A stretch of DNA of 31,874 nucleotides from JBBSMX01 sp038232935. GTDB taxonomy: Bacteria; Bacteroidota; Rhodothermia; Rhodothermales; JANQRZ01. The position numbers and the translations under genes are program-made. Shown here piece by piece: positions 21,995-28,549 of this stretch. The stretch lies in assembly GCA_038232935.1 (NCBI GenBank), contig JBBSMX010000035.1, positions 1-31,874 on the forward strand, read 5' to 3'. Within the stretch, counting starts at the first letter, position 1. Every line of letters begins with the position of its first letter. The notes under the pieces are model-generated. The model was not told where the DNA came from. It saw only the letters and a program-made list of their open reading frames with translations, and did no database searches.

Positions 21995-22109
21995 GGGGGT
22001 CCGTCAGCGAGGTGAGGCTTTAAAACCACAGGCAGCGCGCAGATCCCGCCCTGCCGGAATAGAGCAGCCCGGCGCGGGTCTGGATAGCTACTGTCGCGGT
22101 CAGTTCCTC

Positions 22110-22265
22110 GTAAGCCGTCGCCGACCATGCCCCCTCTCTGCCTTGCCGGGCATCTCTCCCCCGGTGGGGGCGAGAACGTAAAAAAGCGTCGCGGCTCGTT
22201 ATCACGCTTCCGTTCCAGATCACGTCCCCTCGCCCCAGCGGGGAGAGGGACAGGGTGAGGGGGAG
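22110..22265. repeat. Dispersed palindromic repeat, copy 2, with inverted arms
   Basis: The left arm (22110-22182) matches the repeat at 16242-16315. The right arm (about 22216-22264) is an inverted version of the same words: the CTCGCCCC...GGGGAGAGG hairpin at 22227-22249 mirrors the hairpin at 22155-22175. In the middle AAGCGT (22184-22189) pairs with ACGCTT (22204-22209). The whole is a long imperfect palindrome centred near 22196, in the 378-base gap between the divergent lipoprotein and endonuclease genes. The rest of that gap holds no gene. Confidence 0.75.
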
Positions 22266-22372
22266 CCCACGAGCAACCGATCGTCACACGAACGCGTCTC
22301 CCGGCCCCTCCGCACGAGCGGAGCTAACTTCAGCGCTCCCGCGTATGGATCGTACATCGTCCCCCGACCGCT

Positions 22373-23470
22373 ATGCCTCGTCCGCTATGCTTCGTTCTTC
22401 TGCTGCTGTTCGCGTCCGCCGCCGCGGCCCAACCCGAGCAGGTCGTCCTGTTCCCCGGCCAGATGGGGGCGGAGCTCCGCGCCTCCCTCGTGGCGGACTA
22501 CAAACCGTCGAGCGTGCCGTCCGAGGCGACGGGCAAGGACCGGATGTACGACACGATCTGGCGGACGGCGGTGGACGGCGTGGACGGCGTCGTCGGCGTC
22601 TACACCGGGTTCTTCGTGCCGTTCGACTGCGTGCCGAACTGCGACCCGAGCCAGGACGTGTTCAACCAGCCGAACGAGAACACGCAGGGGATCAACCAGG
22701 AGCATATCTGGCCGCGCGCCGAGGGCGTAGACGGGACGCAGGCCGAGCGCGACCTCCACCACCTCGCCCCGACGTTCGTCCGCGCCAACAGCGACCGCGG
22801 CAACCTCCCCTTCGCCGAGATCGTCGACGCGCAGACCGACGACTGGTACGTCGACAACACGGTGACGAGCACGATCCCGACGGCCGACATCGACGCCTAC
22901 AGCGAGCGCGACCGGAACATCGCTTTCGAGCCGCGCGAGGACTTCAAAGGCGACGCGGCCCGCTCGATGTTCTACGTCGCCACGATGTACGCGGACCTCG
23001 TGAACCTGGCCTTCTTCGACCAGCAGGTAGAGACCCTTTTGCTCTGGCAGAACCTCGATCCTACCGACGACGACGAATACGCCCGGACGTTCGTTATCAC
23101 CGGCTTCGAGGACGACAAGCCGAACCCGTTCGTGCTCGACTCGACGCTCGCCCACCGCGCCTTCTCCCCACAGACGCTCAGCGCCGAATCCGACCCGCTC
23201 GCCGACGGCTTCGCGCTCTCGTCTGCCTACCCCAACCCGTTCGCCACGACGACGACGTTCACCCTCCGCATCGTCACGCCGCAACCCGTTCGCGTCGAAG
23301 TATTCGACCTGCTCGGCCGCCGCATCGCCGTCCTCCACGACGGCCTCGTGCCGGCCGACGCGCCGCTCCGGCTGACGTTCGACGCCGCCGGGCTGTCGGC
23401 CGGGCTCTACGTCTACCGCGCCACCGGCGAGACCTTCCGCGCCACCCGCCGCGTCATGCTCGTGCGGTGA
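22373..23470 (+). CDS. Secreted endonuclease I with T9SS type A sorting domain
   Basis: 365 residues. Signal peptide about 1-19 (LLLLFASAAAA-Q). The Endonuclease_1 domain (about 20-235; PF04231, His-Me finger nuclease) shows NQEHIWPRAEG and RDLHHLAPTFVRANSDRGNL, the metal/catalytic histidine region. The C-terminal 85 or so residues are a Por secretion sorting domain: LSSAYPNPFATTTTFTL, VEVFDLLGRRIAVL, and GLYVYRATGE ending in RVMLVR. The T9SS carries such proteins across the outer membrane of Bacteroidota. It is probably an extracellular DNase/RNase for nutrient gain or biofilm DNA. Start chosen at MPRPLCFVLL for its signal peptide. Confidence 0.92.
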   Translation: MPRPLCFVLLLLFASAAAAQPEQVVLFPGQMGAELRASLVADYKPSSVPSEATGKDRMYDTIWRTAVDGVDGVVGVYTGFFVPFDCVPNCDPSQDVFNQPNENTQGINQEHIWPRAEGVDGTQAERDLHHLAPTFVRANSDRGNLPFAEIVDAQTDDWYVDNTVTSTIPTADIDAYSERDRNIAFEPREDFKGDAARSMFYVATMYADLVNLAFFDQQVETLLLWQNLDPTDDDEYARTFVITGFEDDKPNPFVLDSTLAHRAFSPQTLSAESDPLADGFALSSAYPNPFATTTTFTLRIVTPQPVRVEVFDLLGRRIAVLHDGLVPADAPLRLTFDAAGLSAGLYVYRATGETFRATRRVMLVR

Positions 23471-23493
23471 AGCGGCGCATGGTAGAGAGCTCC

Positions 23494-24510
23494 TCAATCA
23501 TCACGATTTCCAATTACGAGATAGTGCTGGAAAACGTGGAGTGAGCCCTTGCTCCTTTGAACCTCAAAAACTGGCGCATCCCATATCTCATCTCTGAGCG
23601 GCTCTTCTTTTTTCCCCCTTCGCTTGCTGAAAATGCTGTACGATTCTTGACCAGAAGACGATTCAACGGCTGTAACGGTAGTCTCTATTTCCTTGTACTC
23701 GACAGCAGCCACTCCGACTTTTGCATCTCCATAGGTATAAGGGGCGAAATTGTAGACTGACTCTTCAGAATCCACACTAAAGTGTATCTCTACTCCTCGC
23801 AACGGCACCGCATCTTCCAATGTCGCTCCAACTAGAAATCCAGTCTCGACAGGTACGGTGTAGCATGCGTTATTACCCGGATTGCCCTTGAAAGCACAAG
23901 TCGCTGGATCAAGCACCTCTATCAGTAACTCACCAATGTGTTCACCGAGCTGACCTGTTGCTAGGGATTTAAAGACGAACTGATGAAAGTCTCCAGTAAT
24001 CATTCCGTCTCTGTATAGCTGGATAGAAAATGGCTCATCTGCTGGTACGAGGATATTGAGATCAGTGATAGGGCCAACGTCTCGAACAATAAATTGCACC
24101 TGGGTAACGTGTACATGAACTGGGACACTCGTTGCCTCTTCCCAGTTTGATTCAAAGGCATCTTCAAGAGAATATGTATCAATACCAGACTCTCTTGCCG
24201 CTTCAAGAGTCGTCTCCCAGAAGCCGGCTCGTGCCACTGCAATCACCTTGTCAACAGGTAGGTATCGATACTTGCCAACAAGCTGGTCGATCCACCCCGT
24301 ATCCGCCTTCCTCTTGTGGTCGCGGCACTCTACTGCAATTGATATTGGATGCTCACCGACCTTGTACTCAATTAAAATGTCGGCTTCGCGTTCGGCACCA
24401 TTCCTAGAGTCGATTAGCAACTTTGACTCAGTCACGACAGCATCACGAGGAGCAAGTTGATGTTCTATTAGCTTTATCAACCGCTGGAAGTCATTCGATC
24501 TCTTCGGCAT
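23494..24510 (-). CDS. PD-(D/E)xK nuclease-like protein, probably acquired
   Basis: 338 residues. The N-terminal 115 residues look like a restriction-endonuclease-like (Mrr-type) core: GAEREADILIEYK gives D44, SIAVECRDHKRK gives E61-C-R63 (Arg in place of the usual Lys), then WIDQLVGKYRYLPVDKVIAV and GFWETTLEAARESGIDTYSL. The rest (about 125-338) is mostly beta and unrecognised; it may be a sensor or binding domain. Base composition is clearly more AT-rich than all flanking genes, a sign of transfer. There is no methyltransferase beside it, so it is not a standard restriction pair. It could be a solitary defence nuclease. Converges on the endonuclease I gene. Confidence 0.72.
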   Translation of the reverse strand: MPKRSNDFQRLIKLIEHQLAPRDAVVTESKLLIDSRNGAEREADILIEYKVGEHPISIAVECRDHKRKADTGWIDQLVGKYRYLPVDKVIAVARAGFWETTLEAARESGIDTYSLEDAFESNWEEATSVPVHVHVTQVQFIVRDVGPITDLNILVPADEPFSIQLYRDGMITGDFHQFVFKSLATGQLGEHIGELLIEVLDPATCAFKGNPGNNACYTVPVETGFLVGATLEDAVPLRGVEIHFSVDSEESVYNFAPYTYGDAKVGVAAVEYKEIETTVTAVESSSGQESYSIFSKRRGKKEEPLRDEIWDAPVFEVQRSKGSLHVFQHYLVIGNRDD

Positions 24511-24623
24511 TTCTCAAGCCCATATATCCGCTGTTGTAATGAACAGCCGTTCCACCTCTTCACAAAGCAGCATATCTGTTTTAAGATAACCACCGCCTTC
24601 CATTCTATTCCTTGCACTCACCG

Positions 24624-24667
24624 CCGCAACCACGTCTCGAAGCGGTAGCCGTCGTTTCGAAGGGCGG
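24624..24667 (-). pseudogene. Remnant of a dihydrofolate reductase 3' end
   Basis: 24624-24655 matches 25176-25207, the 3' end of folA, at 30 of 32 bases in the same orientation; the minus strand encodes NDGYRFETWLRR then a stop, against HDGYRFETWVRKAEDG in the real gene. An 11-base word next to it (24657-24667) matches folA again at 25252-25262, as if about 44 bases had been deleted between the two blocks. It lies at the border where AT-richer DNA gives way to GC-rich DNA. It is best read as a displaced second copy of the folA end. Confidence 0.75.
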
Positions 24668-24727
24668 AGCCTCCCGGTGGATGCGGCGTACCATGCGCTC
24701 CCCGTCTCCAACCGTCCCGCTGCCGCC

Positions 24728-24946
24728 ATGAAGCTGACTGCCGTATTCCAGAAGGTGCCCGAGGGCTACATCGCGTTCGTCGAAGAGCTTCCCGGAGCGA
24801 ACACGCAGGGGGCCACGCTGGACGAAGCACGCGAGAACCTCCGGGAAGCGGTCGAACTCGTGCTTGAAGCGAACCGGTCGCTGGCCGAGGAGGAGTTGGA
24901 GGGGCAGGACGTACTCCGCGAACCGATGGACGTGGGGGCCGCGTGA
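24728..24946 (+). CDS. hicB: HicB-like antitoxin
   Basis: 72 residues. MKLTAVFQKVPEGYIAFVEE, then LPGANTQGATLDEARENLRE and AVELVLEAN, is the classical partial RNase H-like fold of short HicB antitoxins. There is no additional DNA-binding domain, so this is the short form. Its stop overlaps the hicA start (GTGA), the normal coupled order for this subfamily. Start chosen at MKLTAVFQ; residues upstream in the open frame (from 24677) cover the folA remnant border. It should neutralise the mRNA-cutting toxin that follows. Confidence 0.9.
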   Translation: MKLTAVFQKVPEGYIAFVEELPGANTQGATLDEARENLREAVELVLEANRSLAEEELEGQDVLREPMDVGAA

Positions 24947-25128
24947 AGCGGCGCGACCTCGTTCGCCACATCGAACAGCACGGCTGCGTGTTTCTCCGCG
25001 AGGGCGGGCGGCACACCATCTACGTGAATCGGGCGGCCCGGAAAACGTCGGCGGTCCCTCGCCACCGCGAGGTCAACGAACAGCTAGCCCGGAAAATCTG
25101 CAAGGACCTCGGCGTGCCCTCGCCGTAA
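24943..25128 (+). CDS. hicA: HicA toxin (mRNA interferase)
   Basis: 61 residues with a GTG start overlapping hicB by four bases. It has the double-stranded RNA-binding-like fold pattern: KRRDLVRHIEQHGCVFLREG, then GRHTIYVNRAARK with catalytic His24, and PRHREVNEQLARKICKDLGV. This is complete for the family. HicA cuts mRNA and tmRNA until bound by HicB. The gene ends 29 bases before the convergent folA stop, inside the segment bracketed by the two folA 3' copies. Confidence 0.92.
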   Translation: MKRRDLVRHIEQHGCVFLREGGRHTIYVNRAARKTSAVPRHREVNEQLARKICKDLGVPSP

Positions 25129-25157
25129 GGAAGCCGGTGGCAACGCCGCCGCGTGGG

Positions 25158-25682
25158 CTATCCGTCCTCCGCCTTCCGCACCCACGTCTCGAAGCGGTAG
25201 CCATCGTGCGGCTCGCGGCTCGCCAGCTCGAAGTCAGTGCCGAGCAGGTGCTCGAAGGGCGGGAAGAAGGTGTCGCCGGTGTAGTCGCCTTCGACGAAGG
25301 TGAGTTCGAGTCGGTCGGCGAGGGGGAGCGTCTGCTCGTAGATCGTCGCGCCGCCGCCGATGGAGATCTGCTCGCGGTCGGCGAAGGCGTCGAGGGCGTC
25401 GCCGAGTGAGGCATAGACGTGGATGCCGGGGTGGTCGACGTGGACGGGATGGCGCGTGAGGACGACGTTCTCGCGCCCCGGCAGCGGCCGTCCGAACTGG
25501 TGCAGCACCGACTCGAACGTCCGCCGCCCCATCACGAGCGGGTGGCCGAGCGTGAGCCGCTTGAAGTGCTGCAAGTCCTCGGGGATATGCCACGGCAGGT
25601 CTTTCCCGTCGCCGATCACCCGGTTCTTCTCCGCCACCGCCGCGACGATCACGATCTCCGGCTTCGCGCGTGCCATCGGCAT
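25158..25682 (-). CDS. folA: Dihydrofolate reductase
   Basis: 174 residues. IVAAVAEKNRVIGDGKDLPW then HIPEDLQHFKRLT supplies the substrate-binding acid (D36, equivalent to E. coli D27), with MGRRTFESV and ISIGGGATIYEQTLPLADRL for NADPH binding. It reduces dihydrofolate to tetrahydrofolate, restoring what thymidylate synthase consumes. The ATG at 25680-25682 shares one base with the thyA TAA stop (TAATG); a second ATG two codons in (25676) is also possible. The last codons encode GYRFETWVRKAEDG, the piece repeated at 24624-24655. Confidence 0.95.
   Translation of the reverse strand: MPMARAKPEIVIVAAVAEKNRVIGDGKDLPWHIPEDLQHFKRLTLGHPLVMGRRTFESVLHQFGRPLPGRENVVLTRHPVHVDHPGIHVYASLGDALDAFADREQISIGGGATIYEQTLPLADRLELTFVEGDYTGDTFFPPFEHLLGTDFELASREPHDGYRFETWVRKAEDG
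25176..25207 (-). repeat. folA 3'-end direct repeat, functional copy
   Basis: 32 bases within folA, 30 identical to 24624-24655 (mismatches at 25181/24629 and 25203/24651). The two copies, 552 bases apart, bracket hicB and hicA. Confidence 0.85.
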
Positions 25683-26584
25683 TACACCGCGACCTCGAAC
25701 CGGATCGGGTCGTGATGCCGGTAGCCGTCGAGCCGGAAGTCTTCGAAGGCCAGCTCGTCGAGCGGCTTGTCCGTAATCTCCAGCGTCGGCAAGTCGAACG
25801 GCTCGCGGTCGAGTTGGGCGCGCAGGCCGTCGATGTGGTTGACGTAAACATGGGCGTCGACGAGCGTGTGGGCGAATACGCCGGGCTCCATCCCGACCTG
25901 CTGCGCGATGGCCTGCGTGAGGAGGGCGTAGCAGGCGAGGTTGAACGGGACGCCGAGTGCGAGGTCGGCCGAGCGTTGCGTGAGGTGGCAGTTCAGCCGT
26001 TGCTGCCCGTCCTCGGATTCCTGCACGTTGAGTACCCACGTGAAGTGGCACGGCGGCAGCTTGCTCACGGCCGCGTTCGCCGGGTGCCACGCGCTGACGA
26101 CGAGCCGCCGCGAAGTCGGATTCCGCCGCAGCTCGTCGATCACGTAGCCGACCTGATCGAACCAGAGTGAGCCGTCGGCCTCGCGGTGGACGTGGGGGTG
26201 GTCCGGCCCGGCGAACACCTCGCCTTCGAGCGCGGCACCGGCGGCCGGGATCGGGAAGCGCCGCCAGAACCGGCCGTACGCGGTTTCGAGCCGTCCCTCG
26301 TCGTCGGCCCACGCGTCCCAGATTTTGGTGTGCCGACGGAGGTCGCGGATGTGGGGCGCGCCGGAGAGGTACCACAGCACCTCGCGCAGCATCGAGTCGA
26401 AGTAGACCTTCTTCGTCGTCAGCAGCGGGTAGCCGTCGGCGAGGTCGACTTTATAGGACTCGGCGAAGGACGAGATCGTGTCGACGCCGGTGCGGTTGCG
26501 CTTGCGCGTGCCGGTGTCGAGCACGCGGCGGACGACGTCGAGGTAGGCACGGTCGGCGGAGACGGGGCGGTCGAGGAGGTACAT
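25682..26584 (-). CDS. thyA: Thymidylate synthase
   Basis: 300 residues, about 36 more than E. coli ThyA. Key residues are in place: TGTRKRNRTGVDT, R159-R160 in PTSRRLVVSAWHP, the nucleophile C179 in KLPPCHFTW, then RSADLALGVPFN and HVYVNHID. It methylates dUMP to dTMP using methylene-tetrahydrofolate. An insertion at about residues 110-143 (IPAAGAALEG...HVHREADG) lies at a loop position known to vary in length. Start chosen at MYLLDRPVSADRAYLD; longer open sequence upstream has no family match. It is the first gene of a thyA-folA unit and diverges from an orphan gene at 26739. Confidence 0.96.
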   Translation of the reverse strand: MYLLDRPVSADRAYLDVVRRVLDTGTRKRNRTGVDTISSFAESYKVDLADGYPLLTTKKVYFDSMLREVLWYLSGAPHIRDLRRHTKIWDAWADDEGRLETAYGRFWRRFPIPAAGAALEGEVFAGPDHPHVHREADGSLWFDQVGYVIDELRRNPTSRRLVVSAWHPANAAVSKLPPCHFTWVLNVQESEDGQQRLNCHLTQRSADLALGVPFNLACYALLTQAIAQQVGMEPGVFAHTLVDAHVYVNHIDGLRAQLDREPFDLPTLEITDKPLDELAFEDFRLDGYRHHDPIRFEVAV

Positions 26585-26738
26585 CGGCGGTGAGCGCGGG
26601 AGCGGCGGGCGGTGGCCGGAGATTACGGACGGGGTCGGCGCGGCGCAACCCGGAACGTGGCGGGAACGGCGAGGGTAGAGGCAGCGCGGTATACCCCCGC
26701 CTCCCCATTCCCACTCCTGATTCAGAAATCCCAAACCG

Positions 26739-26999
26739 ATGGATCCCGGCCTTCACGTCAAGCAAGCGCTCAACCACCTCAACAAAGTGCTCGCGTACTA
26801 TCCGTACGTGCAGGAGGGCGGGACGGCCACGGTCGCGCTCACACCTGAGGACTGGCAGGTCGTCGCCGACGCGATGTTCCGGATGAGCACGCCCCCGGAG
26901 GTCTTCCCCGACGAGATCGAGGACTACACGCTGACGGAAGACCAGCGCGCCATCCGCCTCCGCACCGCTGACTGCCTCATCGTCGTCGAGATGGGATGA
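26739..26999 (+). CDS. Hypothetical protein, 86 residues
   Basis: I do not recognise a family. MDPGLHVKQALNHLNKVLAY looks like an amphipathic helix, then GGTATVALTPEDWQVVADAM, an acidic loop (PPEVFPDEIEDY) and a final strand ADCLIVVEMG. Soluble, acidic, no signal peptide. Base composition fits the core genome. It stands alone between divergent thyA and convergent apaG. Confidence 0.65.
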   Translation: MDPGLHVKQALNHLNKVLAYYPYVQEGGTATVALTPEDWQVVADAMFRMSTPPEVFPDEIEDYTLTEDQRAIRLRTADCLIVVEMG

Positions 27000-27020
27000 G
27001 GAGGTTATCGGTGCGAGGTT

Positions 27021-27044
27021 GTGGGTTGGAGATGAGTAACCCAC
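27021..27044. terminator. Possible bidirectional hairpin between convergent genes
   Basis: GTGGGTT (27021-27027) and AACCCAC (27038-27044) form a 7-base stem with a 10-base loop in the 63-base gap between the 26739 gene and apaG. There is no T-run, so it is weak as an intrinsic terminator. Confidence 0.35.
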
Positions 27045-27062
27045 GCCTCCCGACCCCAAACC

Positions 27063-27446
27063 TCAGTTTGCTGCCGCGCGGAGGTGGAACAGGGGGATCT
27101 GCGCACGGAAGCGCGAGCCGTTCGGACGCTGCATGAGATAGGTCCCCTCCATCGTCCCCTCCATCGTCTCCAGCACGCAGAACGAGTTGTAGGTGTGCCG
27201 GACACCGGGCGCGAGTACGGGCTGCTGCCCCACGATGCCCTCGCCCTCGACCTCCACCGTGCGTCCGTCGCCGTGGCGGATCACCCAGTGGCGCCGTAGC
27301 AACTGGACCTCCGCGTACCCGTGGTTCTCGATCTCGACGAAGTAGGCGAACACGAACCGGCTGGCGAAGACGTCGGACTGATCGTCCAGATAGACCGGCT
27401 GGACCGAGACGGTGAGCTGCTGCGTGGTGGCTTCGTAGTGAGGCAT
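27063..27446 (-). CDS. apaG: ApaG protein
   Basis: 127 residues, the normal size. The fibronectin-like ApaG fold is clear: FVFAYFVEIENHG, VQLLRRHWVIRHGDGR, VEGEGIVGQQPVLAPG, and METMEGTMEGTYLM-like words near 93-105. E. coli ApaG is associated with Co2+ resistance and Mg2+ homeostasis; the fold also occurs in F-box proteins and its molecular role is unclear. It follows the BtpA-like gene by 13 bases and is probably in the same transcript. Confidence 0.95.
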   Translation of the reverse strand: MPHYEATTQQLTVSVQPVYLDDQSDVFASRFVFAYFVEIENHGYAEVQLLRRHWVIRHGDGRTVEVEGEGIVGQQPVLAPGVRHTYNSFCVLETMEGTMEGTYLMQRPNGSRFRAQIPLFHLRAAAN

Positions 27447-27459
27447 GGCCGAGGTTCCC

Positions 27460-28281
27460 TTATCGGATCGTGCTGTACACGCTGCGGGCGTGCTCAGCCA
27501 CCTCAACCACAGCGCGGACGCGGTGCTCGCAGACGGGGGCGTTCCAGACGCCGCCCTCCTTGAACGCGCTCCCGACGATGAACCCATCGGCGAGATCGAC
27601 GAAGCGCTCGAAGTTCTCGACCGTGACGCCGCTGCCGACGAGGATCGGGAGCGGCGTGGCTTCGCGGACGGCTGCCAGGTCATCGAAGTCCGGCTCCTGC
27701 CCCGTCCGTATCCCGGTGACGACGACGCCGTCGGCGCCGTGGAGCGCCATGAGGTGCGCCATCTCGTCGATAGGGATGTCGCCGGTCCACGTGTGGGCGG
27801 CGTGCTTCTTCTTCACGTCGGCGAAGACGGGGACGCTGTGCGCACCGATGGCCTTCCGGTAGCGGAGGACCGAGCCGGCGCAGGCCTCGGCGATGCCCTT
27901 GTCCGAGACGTGGGCGTAGGTCCAGCCTTCGGCCCGGATGAAGTCGCACTGCGCGGCGAGGGCGACGGCGAGGGCCGTCTTGTTCGCCTGGAAGAGCACT
28001 TGAATCCCGACGGGGAGCTGCCCCGCCTGCCGCTTGACGCAGACGGCGACGCGGGTCATGAACGCCGCCACCTCCGGCCCCTGCTCGCGCTCGTGGACGC
28101 ACGGGAAGTCGTGCATGTTCTCCAGCACGAGGCCGTCCACGCCGAGGTCGGCGTACAGTTTGGCTTCGGTGACGGCGCGCTCGACGGCGGACTCGACGGA
28201 GCGGTATCCGGGCGCACTCGGGGAGGGTCCGGTGTGGACCATCGCGAGGATGGGCTTCGGTTTACGGAAGATCCGACTCAT
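27460..28281 (-). CDS. BtpA/SgcQ family TIM-barrel protein
   Basis: 273 residues from MSRIFRKPKPILAMVHTGPS; a start four codons earlier (28293) is equally possible. It matches the BtpA family throughout: DLGVDGLVLENMHDFPC, FIRAEGWTYAHVSDKGI, VFADVKKKHAAHTW, and VGSGVTVENFERFVDLADGF then IVGSAFKEGG, a TIM-barrel phosphate-site ending. In cyanobacteria BtpA affects photosystem I stability; in other bacteria related proteins (SgcQ) sit in sugar operons and are predicted nucleosidase or aldolase-like enzymes. No photosynthesis genes are seen here, so the second type of role is more likely. Confidence 0.88.
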   Translation of the reverse strand: MSRIFRKPKPILAMVHTGPSPSAPGYRSVESAVERAVTEAKLYADLGVDGLVLENMHDFPCVHEREQGPEVAAFMTRVAVCVKRQAGQLPVGIQVLFQANKTALAVALAAQCDFIRAEGWTYAHVSDKGIAEACAGSVLRYRKAIGAHSVPVFADVKKKHAAHTWTGDIPIDEMAHLMALHGADGVVVTGIRTGQEPDFDDLAAVREATPLPILVGSGVTVENFERFVDLADGFIVGSAFKEGGVWNAPVCEHRVRAVVEVAEHARSVYSTIR

Positions 28282-28549
28282 CGTCTCCAGCATCGGTCGC
28301 GCCTCTCAGATCGGAAGGGGGTGCATGTGCATAGCGTGGAAGTCCGTCTCGTGCCTTAGGTTCAGGTGCAACCCTAGCGGGGAATGCGCTGTTCCGTGGA
28401 TTCCACCGGCCCGCTCTCGGAGTTTCCCGGTGGAGGGGGTCGCATCGCCGAATCTCCCCGCACCCGAAGGCGTACACCCACGAGTCCCGCGCGATGCGCG
28501 CACCGCCGGGTTAGACCCGATCCGCCCGTCACGAGCCGCCCGTCCCGGC

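Noticed and set aside
27460..28293. Photosystem-related function for the BtpA-like gene
   Set aside because: The family is broad and no photosynthesis genes are nearby; the name reflects the founding member only.
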